Assembly: GCA_049515175.1 (NCBI GenBank)
Contig: JBEKUI010000111.1
Coordinates: 1 to 13,248 of the forward strand
Length of the DNA: 13,248 bases
Reading direction: 5' to 3'
DNA from: JACQNR01 sp049515175
Lineage (GTDB): Bacteria; Acidobacteriota; Terriglobia; UBA7540
Positions 7,788-13,248 of the stretch are shown here, one piece after another. The notes under the pieces were generated by a model. It saw only the letters and a list, made by a program, of their open reading frames with translations. It was not told the DNA's origin and made no database searches. How positions within the stretch are numbered: the stretch's first letter is position 1; every line of letters begins with the position of its first letter. The translations under genes and the position numbers were made by a program.

Positions 7788-8567
7788 CTACCGGCGGAGA
7801 AAAGAAAGCCAACTTCGTATCTTTTTGGCGTGACTGGGATCGATGGGATCGAGTCCCGGCGGAAGAGGCCGGCCTTCGATGACCGCCTGGGGATTACGCT
7901 TGAGGAGCAAGTCAGCGACCTCCGGCCCGCGCGTCTCTTTCACTTTCTGATGGCACTCGGAGAGGACGGGAGGGCGATACTGCGCGTCGTGCGCGTCGCT
8001 GGCAAAGAAATGGACCAGATTCTGGCTCAGCCAGAGTTCAGAGAAATGCCGGGCGCGCCGCCCGAATCCCCCCGTGTAGGACTTGGCCGTCACCTGCACC
8101 AGGCACCCGCGCGTGACCCAGTGGTAGAGCAGATCCGGATGCTGCTGAAACACCGGATTGCGCTCCGGATGAGTGAGGATCGGCTGCACGCTGGTGCATT
8201 GCATTTCGTAGAAGACCCGGTCCATCTGATCGGGGATGAACTGGTCGCCAAACTCCACCAGCAGGTAGTCGGTCCCATTGATCGTAAACCGTTTGGGATC
8301 TTCGACGAGAAGCCGGATGTTATCGTAGGAAAGATGAAAATCGCAGCCAGGCAGCAACTTGGGCGATTCACCGACCGCCGCCTGCAATTCCGCGAGCTTG
8401 GCGCGGTTGACCTCGGCATTGAAATTGTATTCGTAGTTGCAGTGCGGCGTGGCCACCTGATGGGTGATGCCATCGGCGGCGGCAATCTTGCACATTTCGA
8501 CGGAGGTTTCAAAGCTCCCGGCCCCGTCATCGACCCCGGTCAGGGGGTGGCTGTGAATATCAATCAT
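7788..8567 (-). CDS. CpsB/YwqE-type PHP-domain tyrosine-protein phosphatase
   Basis: A PHP-superfamily metal-dependent phosphatase of 259 residues from ATG 8567, which gives the canonical N-terminus MIDIHSHPLTGVDDGA. Metal ligands are visible: H5 and H7, H42 in TPHCNYEYN, E105 in VEFG, H133 in THPERN, and D191/H193 in SDAHD. The family dephosphorylates the tyrosine-rich tail of BY-kinases that drive capsule and exopolysaccharide export. Upstream ATGs at 8582 and 8636 are in frame, but add residues outside the family pattern; GGGGA sits a suitable distance before ATG 8567. No BY-kinase or Wzx/Wzy gene is adjacent. The CNYEYN segment differs from the usual histidine-tyrosine arrangement and is worth noting. 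Its target may be the export machinery for the polysaccharide made by the operon at 1-4590. Confidence 0.92.
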   Translation of the reverse strand: MIDIHSHPLTGVDDGAGSFETSVEMCKIAAADGITHQVATPHCNYEYNFNAEVNRAKLAELQAAVGESPKLLPGCDFHLSYDNIRLLVEDPKRFTINGTDYLLVEFGDQFIPDQMDRVFYEMQCTSVQPILTHPERNPVFQQHPDLLYHWVTRGCLVQVTAKSYTGGFGRRARHFSELWLSQNLVHFFASDAHDAQYRPPVLSECHQKVKETRGPEVADLLLKRNPQAVIEGRPLPPGLDPIDPSHAKKIRSWLSFLRR

Positions 8568-8599
8568 TCCTGATTTCCCCATAGCGGCCGTTTCATGCC

Positions 8600-8617
8600 G
8601 TCCGTCAGCCGACGGAC
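8600..8617. repeat. perfect 7-bp hairpin upstream of the cpsB-like gene
   Basis: GTCCGTC (8600-8606) and GACGGAC (8611-8617) form a perfect stem with a four-base loop. No T-run follows on either strand, so it is not a standard terminator. It lies 33 bases before the preferred cpsB-like start and could affect its translation or act as a protein-binding site. Confidence 0.35.
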
Positions 8618-8636
8618 AAGGTAAACCCGCCGTCAC

Positions 8637-8790
8637 TCACTCCCTCCACCAGCGTGATTTCGCCAGGCGCAAGTACTCGCCAATGGTCCAAACAATATCG
8701 GCGTCGGCCTTCGCCTCCTGGGCGAAATTGGAACAGAGGGCCAAAGGTCTTTTTCGGGAAGTCAGCAGTTTCTTACCCGCTCGCGCCAGG
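8637..8790 (-). other. spacer between hicA and the cpsB-like gene, possibly a gene remnant
   Basis: A frame open from within the end of hicA closes at TGA 8637 and ends with a protein-like tail (ADADIVWTIGEYLRLAKSRWW). A second frame over the same bases ends at a TGA inside the 8600-8617 hairpin. Neither has a credible start or a recognisable domain. It may be the 3' scrap of a lost gene or simply non-coding sequence. Confidence 0.25.
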
Positions 8791-9009
8791 CTACAGCTTC
8801 TCCCACTCATCCTTGTCAATTCCCGCTTGCCGGAGAATGCGAGTAATCAGGCCGATTCCGATGTCTCCTCTGTGCGGGTTAGGAAGGGTTAAGGTCAGGC
8901 CACCTTTGATCATAAACTGATGCTTCCCACCCGAATAAGGACCCTTGAATCCAAGCTGTTTCAGATGGCGGATCAAATCCTGTCGCTGGATGGGACCCAG
9001 GTGAGGCAT
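8791..9009 (-). CDS. hicA: HicA-type mRNA interferase toxin
   Basis: A 72-residue HicA/YcfA-family toxin, full length for the family. The fold is a double-stranded-RNA-binding-like domain: DLIRHLKQLGFKGPYSGGKHQFM carries the catalytic His30, followed by LTLTLPNPHRGDIGIGLITRILRQAGIDKDEW. It should cleave mRNA when free of antitoxin. Its ATG overlaps the hicB stop (TAATG), so the two are translationally coupled, with the antitoxin gene first. There is only a weak purine run (AAAGAAA) as a ribosome site of its own, consistent with coupling. Confidence 0.92.
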   Translation of the reverse strand: MPHLGPIQRQDLIRHLKQLGFKGPYSGGKHQFMIKGGLTLTLPNPHRGDIGIGLITRILRQAGIDKDEWEKL

Positions 9010-9251
9010 TATGCGGTTTCTTTAATCAGCAACTCAATTCCTTCCACAACGGGCAACGGCAGATTCCGGGAAACTCGCAACAGAATCCATTCCTCGAGAA
9101 CCTCCTCCAGTTCTTCCCGGCACTTTTCCAGCTTGTCGGCATTAGCATAGACCCCATCGAAGCTGGGGATCTCCCCGTAGAAGGAACCATCCTCGGGCAG
9201 TATTTCGTATTTTGCCTGGCGCATCGCTGCCTGGATGTAGTTTCTCAGCAT
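9009..9251 (-). CDS. hicB: HicB-type antitoxin, short form
   Basis: An 80-residue HicB-family antitoxin from ATG 9251, with GAGG eight bases upstream. An upstream in-frame start (9314) would run into repeat sequence and is less likely. The partial RNase H-like fold is recognisable in YEILPEDGSFYGEIPSFDGVYANAD, followed by the helix EKCREELEEVLEEWILLRVSRN and the strand LPLPVVEGIELL. It should bind and block HicA. The protein ends right after this domain and lacks the C-terminal helix-turn-helix or ribbon-helix-helix DNA-binding domain found in many HicB proteins, so autoregulation by direct DNA binding is not obvious here. Confidence 0.9.
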   Translation of the reverse strand: MLRNYIQAAMRQAKYEILPEDGSFYGEIPSFDGVYANADKLEKCREELEEVLEEWILLRVSRNLPLPVVEGIELLIKETA

Positions 9252-9266
9252 CTGAGATACCTCATT

Positions 9267-9353
9267 ACTCCTAATTCCTATTATCGGGCCAAAGGGGAGT
9301 CGAAATCCATACATTCTGACTTCTGTCTTCCGACTCCTGTCTTCTTACTCCTG
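9267..9353. repeat. degenerate heptanucleotide repeat tract upstream of hicB
   Basis: Positions 9312-9353 divide cleanly into six consecutive 7-bp units of the form [ATC][ACT]TYCTG-like, for example ACTTCTG and ACTCCTG; ACTCCTG occurs twice. Two more units (ACTCCTA, ATTCCTA) lie at 9267-9280, between the tract and the hicB ribosome site. The tract covers the stop codon of the restriction-gene scrap and fills most of the hicB leader region. Such short tandem heptamers are known in several bacterial groups as strand-slippage repeats. Confidence 0.65.
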
Positions 9354-9575
9354 CCCTTCCACGAGCGCGATTCCCTTAGCCGTCAAACCGTACAGGTCGT
9401 ATACCAGCCGGTCAATCTCCGCGTCCGTTGCGTCAATCTGGCGCTGCATAATGGCCTTCTGCGCGGCGGACTTCGCGGCGGCAAGTTGCTTGTGCAATCC
9501 AAGCATCGAATCGACGAGCGTCACCATCTTGTCGTGGCGATTCTTGTCCCCTTCCTTAGCGAACCGGATGAGAAG
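9345..9575 (-). pseudogene. C-terminal fragment of a type IIG (Eco57I-like) restriction-modification enzyme
   Basis: About 75 residues up to the TAA at 9345 match the style of the C-terminal end of Eco57I-like DNA methyltransferase/restriction proteins. There is RHDKMVTLVDSMLGLHKQLAAAK, a coiled helix that usually follows the target-recognition domain, then QRQIDATDAEIDRLVYDLYGLTAKGIALVEG. Family members are around 1000 residues, so only the tail remains. The frame is open further to 9764, but residues before about RFAKEGDK look like a shadow of other sequence, so the break is near 9570-9580. No start or ribosome site is visible. The catalytic NPPY and nuclease motifs are absent, so the fragment has no enzyme activity. 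Confidence 0.65.
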
Positions 9576-9705
9576 AAAGCGTTCAGATGGGCAGCAGCAC
9601 ATACTCAACTCCAGCGGCCACTGCGAGGGGCGCCCAGCGTGGGGCCTCATAAATGCAGGCGCTAAGAGCTGCCGCGTTTTGGCTGTCAGGGAAAAAGCCA
9701 CAACC

Positions 9706-10863
9706 TCAGCGTGACAGCGCGTGGGGGAATCGCTGCCGTAGTTCTTCGTTGGCAGCGAGATCATTGGCCGTGACTTGTAGATATGCTTTCAACAAATCAG
9801 CTTCCGTAACGGTGACCTTTTGCATGGCCGCAGGAGCAGTTGTTCCTACTCGGTGTCCAGGTCTGAACGGGCCGCTTAGTGCAGTGCTCGGTAGCAGCCC
9901 CGACGCAGAGTCCTGATGAATTGCAGTTCGGCTGGTCTCAAGTTCCGACAGATACTCCGCAACGGCCGCCGGATGACGTTGCCAATCGGTGCACCTGTCA
10001 ACGGCAACGGCGAGAGCGTAGAATTCAGAGACTGGCAGGACTTGGGACATCACACGCTGACCGCGTTCCGTTTCCTGACGAATTTTATTTTGCGAATTAT
10101 GACCTTCGGGCAAATTTGCGGCGAGATACTCGGCGTAGACTAGGAGTCCCGGAGACGTCGTTTCTCGAAACAAGTCACCCAAGGTCCGGAGAACATCAAT
10201 CCCCATTACCGGGTCAGACTGAAACTGCCGCTCGAATTGTCGCTTGAAATCTGCAGGGTCAGCAAGTGATGTGACGATTGCCAGGATATCAGCCGCATGC
10301 GTCTGCGCTTCCTCCCGGTCATGCCGGGCTTCACGTGGGCCTCGGAGGTTGTTGTATCTGTCCTTCAAAGCAAGAAGTTTAAGCATGACAAGTGCGTGGG
10401 GCCGCGTCACACGTAGTCGCGTCGCAAACTGTTCTCCATTCGGCAATCTGCCTTCCAGCGCGTGCAGATCAGACTCTGCCAACGCTATGCTTCCCCCAAT
10501 GCAGGCGCGTGCATGGACCCCTTCCTGTATGTCCACTCGGAAGTCAGCCCGACGCTTGAATTCCTCGGGGGCCATGAACTCGATTCGCATTTTCTGCTGG
10601 CTGCCTGGAATCGGCTTCTCAAATTGAAAGTTTCGTGCCCCCTCCACTGCTGTGTAACCCAAGCGCTCCAAGATTTCGCCCAATTGTAGGTTCTCGGCTC
10701 GCAAGCGGATCACATGTAGAATGAAGTCGAGATCTTTAGTTGCGCGAGCCTCCGCCAGCGTAAACTTCATGGCCTGCGCACCTGCGAGGACAAAGTTATC
10801 GGTAGCCTGCCCCAAGGCCTTGAAAAGTTCCAGGACGAACGTACGCTGCGGCTCTGGGATCAC
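9706..10863 (-). CDS. AbiEii-like nucleotidyltransferase toxin
   Basis: A 385-residue protein whose first 200 residues are an AbiEii/DNA-polymerase-beta-type nucleotidyltransferase. FVLAGAQAMKF (24-34) is the glycine/alanine loop, TKDLDFIL (42-49) carries the paired aspartates D44 and D46, RIEFM (93-97) offers a third acidic residue, and PHALVMLKLLALKDR (155-169) has the conserved lysine helix. Known AbiEii/MenT-like toxins transfer nucleotides to RNA targets and stop growth. The GTG start overlaps the abiEi stop as GTGA, with GGAG six bases upstream, so it is coupled to the antitoxin. Residues about 200-385 have no motif I recognise and include a Pro/Gly-rich linker (about 315-345). After the stop, the same frame is open for another 40 codons, probably by chance. 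Confidence 0.82.
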   Translation of the reverse strand: MIPEPQRTFVLELFKALGQATDNFVLAGAQAMKFTLAEARATKDLDFILHVIRLRAENLQLGEILERLGYTAVEGARNFQFEKPIPGSQQKMRIEFMAPEEFKRRADFRVDIQEGVHARACIGGSIALAESDLHALEGRLPNGEQFATRLRVTRPHALVMLKLLALKDRYNNLRGPREARHDREEAQTHAADILAIVTSLADPADFKRQFERQFQSDPVMGIDVLRTLGDLFRETTSPGLLVYAEYLAANLPEGHNSQNKIRQETERGQRVMSQVLPVSEFYALAVAVDRCTDWQRHPAAVAEYLSELETSRTAIHQDSASGLLPSTALSGPFRPGHRVGTTAPAAMQKVTVTEADLLKAYLQVTANDLAANEELRQRFPHALSR

Positions 10864-11999
10864 GCTGTTCTCCAGCGTGGTTCGATTGCATTGCTCAGCA
10901 GGTAGTCCGCCTGTTTGAGGTCTCGTCCTCCTCGAGCATAAAGGTCCAGATAGGCTTGAATATTGGAAACCGTTGGAATCGATGCCTCAAGGCGCGAGTA
11001 CATGAAGACCCCGGCGTCGTAAGGGAAGGTGAACCGAAGTTTTGGTCCCGATTTTGGTCGGGTATCCAGTTGCCGCAGACCTCGGTCTAAATTCACATTC
11101 GAAAGAAAGACATCGACCTGATCGAGTTCGATGAACGGCGCATCGAGCGCGGCCGCTGCAGCGCCTGTGAATGCGTACAGCCCGCGCATGAAGGGCCGCA
11201 ATCCCTGGTTTATACCTTCGAGATGAGCGCCAAACGGATTGGACGTTTGAAATGAGCTGCGCATACGCCAACGGTAGCGCTCTTTGTACTTTTCCGCCCA
11301 TGCATCCAGGACACGGCTGGGCTCTGGAATCAGAATGGAATTACCTTGTCGTCGAATCCAAAGCTGTTCTTCAAGACTCGCCAGAGCTTTCGATATGGAA
11401 CCGAGACTAATAGCAAAGTCGACGCTCCCGTTTGGGCACGTGCGGGCAACTCTCTCTGTCTCTGCCGCAAGCTCCTTGGCGATCTCCGTGAATGTCCACC
11501 GCTTCGGCTTTTCGAGCAGGACTCGAAGCACACGTGAGGACCGACCGGAAAATACATTGATGTTGCGAAATGAACTTGCGGATTCGTTCCGCTCTTTGCT
11601 GCGCATGCCGAGCCGCTGTAATGTGAATTTGCCAGGGACGTTGATGAAAATGTTTCCTGCGAGGTCTAGGAAATTGATGCCGTTTTGAACGCAATATGCT
11701 TGGGACTGAAGAGATAGAGCGGGACTGATGACGGCGAAGGCCACGTCTGGTCGCAAGGATTTCATCCGCCGGATCCAAGGAGCAATCTCTTCCAGCAGCT
11801 TTGGGGAACTGGCTGATCTGATCTCGGCTAGGACTCGAACGCGACTCTTGCCGGATTCGAGCTTAAAGCTGAGATCAAACGGCTCTTCCGGCTTCTGGCG
11901 GACTCCGGTGATCCGAACGCCAGGAATATCCCGTATGGGTGTCTGGTTCCTGAGCGCTTGAATCGCGCTCTTTTCGAATTGTGCCGCGTTGTTCTCCAT
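10860..11999 (-). CDS. AbiEi-like antitoxin/autoregulator of a type IV toxin-antitoxin pair
   Basis: A 379-residue protein placed directly before and overlapping the AbiEii-like toxin gene. Residues 1-135 form an alpha/beta domain with DLSFKLESG, VRVLAEIRSASSP and YCVQNGINFLDLAGNIFI, resembling a restriction-endonuclease-like fold with a degraded active site (Glu59-Ile-Arg61 instead of E-x-K). Residues about 150-225 are a winged helix (RSSRVLRVLLEKPKRWTFTEIAKELAAE, then SLGSISKALASLEEQLWIRR) expected to bind DNA. The C-terminal domain (230-379) includes FTGAAAAALDAPFIELDQVDVFL and matches the AbiEi C-terminal style. The antitoxin is expected to counter the toxin without stable complex formation and to repress its own promoter. 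ATG 11999 has no ribosome site and sits at the end of a promoter, suggesting leaderless translation. The domain assignment is by motif reading only. Confidence 0.78.
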   Translation of the reverse strand: MENNAAQFEKSAIQALRNQTPIRDIPGVRITGVRQKPEEPFDLSFKLESGKSRVRVLAEIRSASSPKLLEEIAPWIRRMKSLRPDVAFAVISPALSLQSQAYCVQNGINFLDLAGNIFINVPGKFTLQRLGMRSKERNESASSFRNINVFSGRSSRVLRVLLEKPKRWTFTEIAKELAAETERVARTCPNGSVDFAISLGSISKALASLEEQLWIRRQGNSILIPEPSRVLDAWAEKYKERYRWRMRSSFQTSNPFGAHLEGINQGLRPFMRGLYAFTGAAAAALDAPFIELDQVDVFLSNVNLDRGLRQLDTRPKSGPKLRFTFPYDAGVFMYSRLEASIPTVSNIQAYLDLYARGGRDLKQADYLLSNAIEPRWRTA

Positions 12000-12006
12000 G
12001 TCGGGT

Positions 12007-12035
12007 ATTTTAACGGACGGGAAAACTAGTGTAAA
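12007..12035 (-). promoter_or_regulatory. abiEi promoter, predicted to give a leaderless mRNA
   Basis: On the minus strand, TTTACA (12035-12030, 5 of 6 matches to -35) is followed after exactly 17 bases by TAAAAT (12012-12007, 5 of 6 matches to -10). Only seven bases then separate the -10 from ATG 11999, so transcription should begin at or next to the start codon. The lack of any Shine-Dalgarno sequence agrees. Confidence 0.6.
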
Positions 12036-12078
12036 GGAAAATATTCCTATGCGCTACATTTTCTCGAATGCGAAAATG
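12035..12078. promoter_or_regulatory. two inverted repeats upstream of abiEi, candidate operators
   Basis: AGGAA (12035-12039) and TTCCT (12044-12048) form a 5-bp inverted repeat that touches the -35. CATTTTC (12057-12063) and GAAAATG (12072-12078) form a perfect 7-bp inverted repeat with an 8-base spacer. The two centres are about 26 bases apart. Studied AbiEi antitoxins bind a pair of inverted repeats in their promoters, so these are natural candidates, although the two are not obviously copies of one sequence. Confidence 0.45.
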
Positions 12079-12113
12079 AAATAGAAACGTCCCAACCTCA
12101 ATAACTTAAGGTC

Positions 12114-12340
12114 CTATTGGCAAATGTCCAAGAACCGCTCATAAACGGTTCCAAGGATTTCGGAGAGCGCGACCTTGGCGCTCAATCCGTACCGGCGAAG
12201 CTGGAAGGCGGGGGCAAGGTCCGCGCTGATGTTGACGCCGGGGGCGAGAAAAGCCTGGCGGTTGGTAGCGAAGAACCGGCAAAGCTTCTCAACTTCTTCT
12301 TTGCCTTGTTCAATATGTCTTGCTCATGCTCGCTTGCTCT
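12114..12340 (-). pseudogene. unidentified gene fragment upstream of abiEi, possibly a restriction-gene N-terminus
   Basis: A frame with good protein character is open from just after a TGA at 12326-12324 to a TAG at 12114, about 69 codons, and has no ATG, GTG or TTG near its beginning. It contains EVEKLCRFFATNRQAFLAPGV and ends YGLSAKVALSEILGTVYERF. An ATG (12340-12338) opens MSKTY in the next frame and meets the TGA, so a single-base shift would give a protein starting MSKTYIEQGKEEVEKL. The EKLCRFFATNRQAFLAPGV part recalls the first helix of Eco57I-like restriction-modification proteins; that identification is weak. It is on the same strand as abiE and could be transcribed with it only from an upstream promoter. 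Confidence 0.35.
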
Positions 12341-12579
12341 ATCTCGCCTACGGCGCGCAGAAGTCGGAAAGGTCACCGCAGTGCGGCATAGGCAGAAGTC
12401 GGGCGCAAGGGCCGGAAAACCCGAACTGTAATACGATCACTGGCCACACAGATTAGCATTTTCCCGGTAAATGTCATACAATACGGCCGAACGTGAACGG
12501 GCATGTCGGGTAGTTCAGAAAACCAGAAAATCCATCATTCCGCCGGCAGAATCCGTCCGGGGTCAGGAAGGAGATTGGC
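12341..12579. other. intergenic region before the FecR-domain gene
   Basis: No convincing gene is seen. A plus-strand promoter candidate is TTAGCA (12453-12458), 18 bases, then TACAAT (12477-12482, 5 of 6 matches), which would give a leader of about 90 bases before ATG 12580. An 11-base sequence, GCAGAAGTCGG, occurs twice, near 12358 and 12392. Short plus-strand frames over this region lack starts with ribosome sites. Confidence 0.35.
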
Positions 12580-13248
12580 ATGCTAAACAGCTCACGGAAG
12601 CGTGGCGCGCTGAGGGTAGGAGGCGTGTTGCTGGCGCTGGCAACTTTCTCGTACGCCGCGGCCAGTTCTGCTTCGCTCGGCACCTTGCGCATTGATGGCG
12701 CGGTCTACGTCGGAGGAGAGAAAGCACGCGCGGAAACCGCCTTGTTCAGCGGTGACCGGATTACTACGTCCGACGGTCATGCGGTCGTCTCCTTTTCGAG
12801 TGGCCACCGTGTGGTCATGGATCGCGATTCCAGCGCCGCTCTCACAAGCTCCGCCGGCAGCCTCACTCTGGGGATTGAGAAGGGCCGGCTGGCATTCCTT
12901 TCCGACCCCAAGTCCCGCCTCCGGGTAGAAACCGATGGCCTGCGGCTGTCTCCCTCCAGCACTTTCCCGACGCTGGCGGAAATCTCCATGCGCAATGACG
13001 GCTCTCTGACCGTCTCGGTCCATAAGGGAGCAATTTCGGTTCATGATCTGCGCGCCGAACCGGTTGAAGTGGCGGCGGGAAGCATTATCACCATCAGCCC
13101 GCGCCTCGGCCAGCAGACTGAACCGCAGAGCCAGCCTATTGGCACGGGCGCCCACGGGAAGATGACGCTGGGCGAAAAGCTCAGGACATTCCAAATCGGC
13201 CACCTCTCCCACACCGCTTCCGCGGCCATCGTTTTCGGCGTTATCGGC
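12580..13248 (+). CDS. FecR-domain envelope protein, 3' end beyond the window
   Basis: ATG 12580 follows a strong Shine-Dalgarno sequence (AGGAAGGAG at 12565-12573). The frame is open for 223 codons to the window edge. Residues 1-32 look like a signal peptide: positive SSRKRG, then hydrophobic LRVGGVLLALATFSYAAA, with cleavage likely near AAA-SS. Residues about 35-175 are a FecR-like beta domain (LGTLRIDGAVYVGGEKA, LFSGDRITTSDGHAVVSFSSGHRVVMD, LTLGIEKGRLAF, VSVHKGAISVHD, VAAGSIITISPR). The last visible residues, TASAAIVFGVIG, look like the start of a membrane helix. The protein is therefore expected in the periplasm or anchored to the membrane by a C-terminal segment. No sigma factor or TonB receptor is next to it in the window, so it is not a classic FecR iron regulator by context. 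Its exact role is unknown. Confidence 0.85.
   Translation, partial: MLNSSRKRGALRVGGVLLALATFSYAAASSASLGTLRIDGAVYVGGEKARAETALFSGDRITTSDGHAVVSFSSGHRVVMDRDSSAALTSSAGSLTLGIEKGRLAFLSDPKSRLRVETDGLRLSPSSTFPTLAEISMRNDGSLTVSVHKGAISVHDLRAEPVEVAAGSIITISPRLGQQTEPQSQPIGTGAHGKMTLGEKLRTFQIGHLSHTASAAIVFGVIG

Noticed and set aside
7728..8573. A 281-codon plus-strand open frame opposite the cpsB-like gene
   Set aside because: The minus strand encodes all PHP metal-binding motifs. The plus frame mirrors it with no recognisable features.
8600..8617. Rho-independent terminator at the GTCCGTC/GACGGAC hairpin
   Set aside because: No run of T follows the stem on either strand.
9576..9764. N-terminal extension of the restriction-gene scrap, and a second 40-codon frame after the abiEii stop
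   Set aside because: Neither has a start with a ribosome site or a known motif. The extension overlaps the end of abiEii in another frame.
12117..12456. Two plus-strand frames of about 93-104 codons
   Set aside because: They lack ribosome sites and protein-like composition. The minus-strand frame over 12114-12323 looks far more like real protein sequence.
1..13248. CRISPR array, tRNA, rRNA, or insertion-sequence transposase
   Set aside because: I saw no regularly spaced repeats of 23-40 bases, no tRNA- or rRNA-like sequence, and no transposase motifs or matching terminal inverted repeats.

Overview
This window reads as chromosomal DNA of a GC-rich, free-living bacterium. The mix of genes (a GAF/SpoIIE-type phosphatase, a FecR-domain envelope protein, small toxin-antitoxin pairs, a polysaccharide cluster), frequent GTG starts and heptanucleotide repeats reminds me of soil Acidobacteriota. 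That is an impression from protein style, not a proven assignment.

Positions 1-4590 (all minus strand) are a surface-polysaccharide operon. Transcription runs from about 4600 toward position 1: a zinc-site C-methyltransferase, a family 2 glycosyltransferase, a family 4 glycosyltransferase, GDP-mannose 4,6-dehydratase (gmd), then a reductase (rmd-like). The last two should turn GDP-mannose into a GDP-6-deoxyhexose, most likely GDP-D-rhamnose, for the glycosyltransferases to use. The first two genes are both broken: the methyltransferase stops at codon 147 and is joined at about 4150 to a glycosyltransferase lacking its N-terminus. This is either a real deletion of about 1 kb or an assembly join.

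Positions 4591-8567 hold a gene-poor stretch, a 114-residue unknown protein (minus), and a large plus-strand signalling phosphatase (GAF-GAF-PP2C) behind a promoter-like sequence that overlaps a perfect 12-bp palindrome. Convergent to it are a small unknown protein and a CpsB/YwqE-type PHP tyrosine phosphatase, which probably controls exopolysaccharide assembly and so links back to the first region.

Positions 8791-12335 (all minus) form a small defence or stability island. It has an AbiE-like type IV toxin-antitoxin pair (abiEi-abiEii), the C-terminal scrap of a type IIG (Eco57I-like) restriction-modification gene, a heptanucleotide repeat tract, and a hicB-hicA type II pair. A second gene scrap just upstream of abiEi could be the N-terminal part of the same kind of restriction gene, so the abiE pair may sit where the middle of that gene used to be. 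abiEi has a well-formed promoter ending at its start codon (a predicted leaderless mRNA) and two inverted repeats just upstream, in the arrangement expected for AbiEi autoregulation.

Positions 12580-13248 (plus) start a secreted or membrane-anchored FecR-domain protein that runs off the window.
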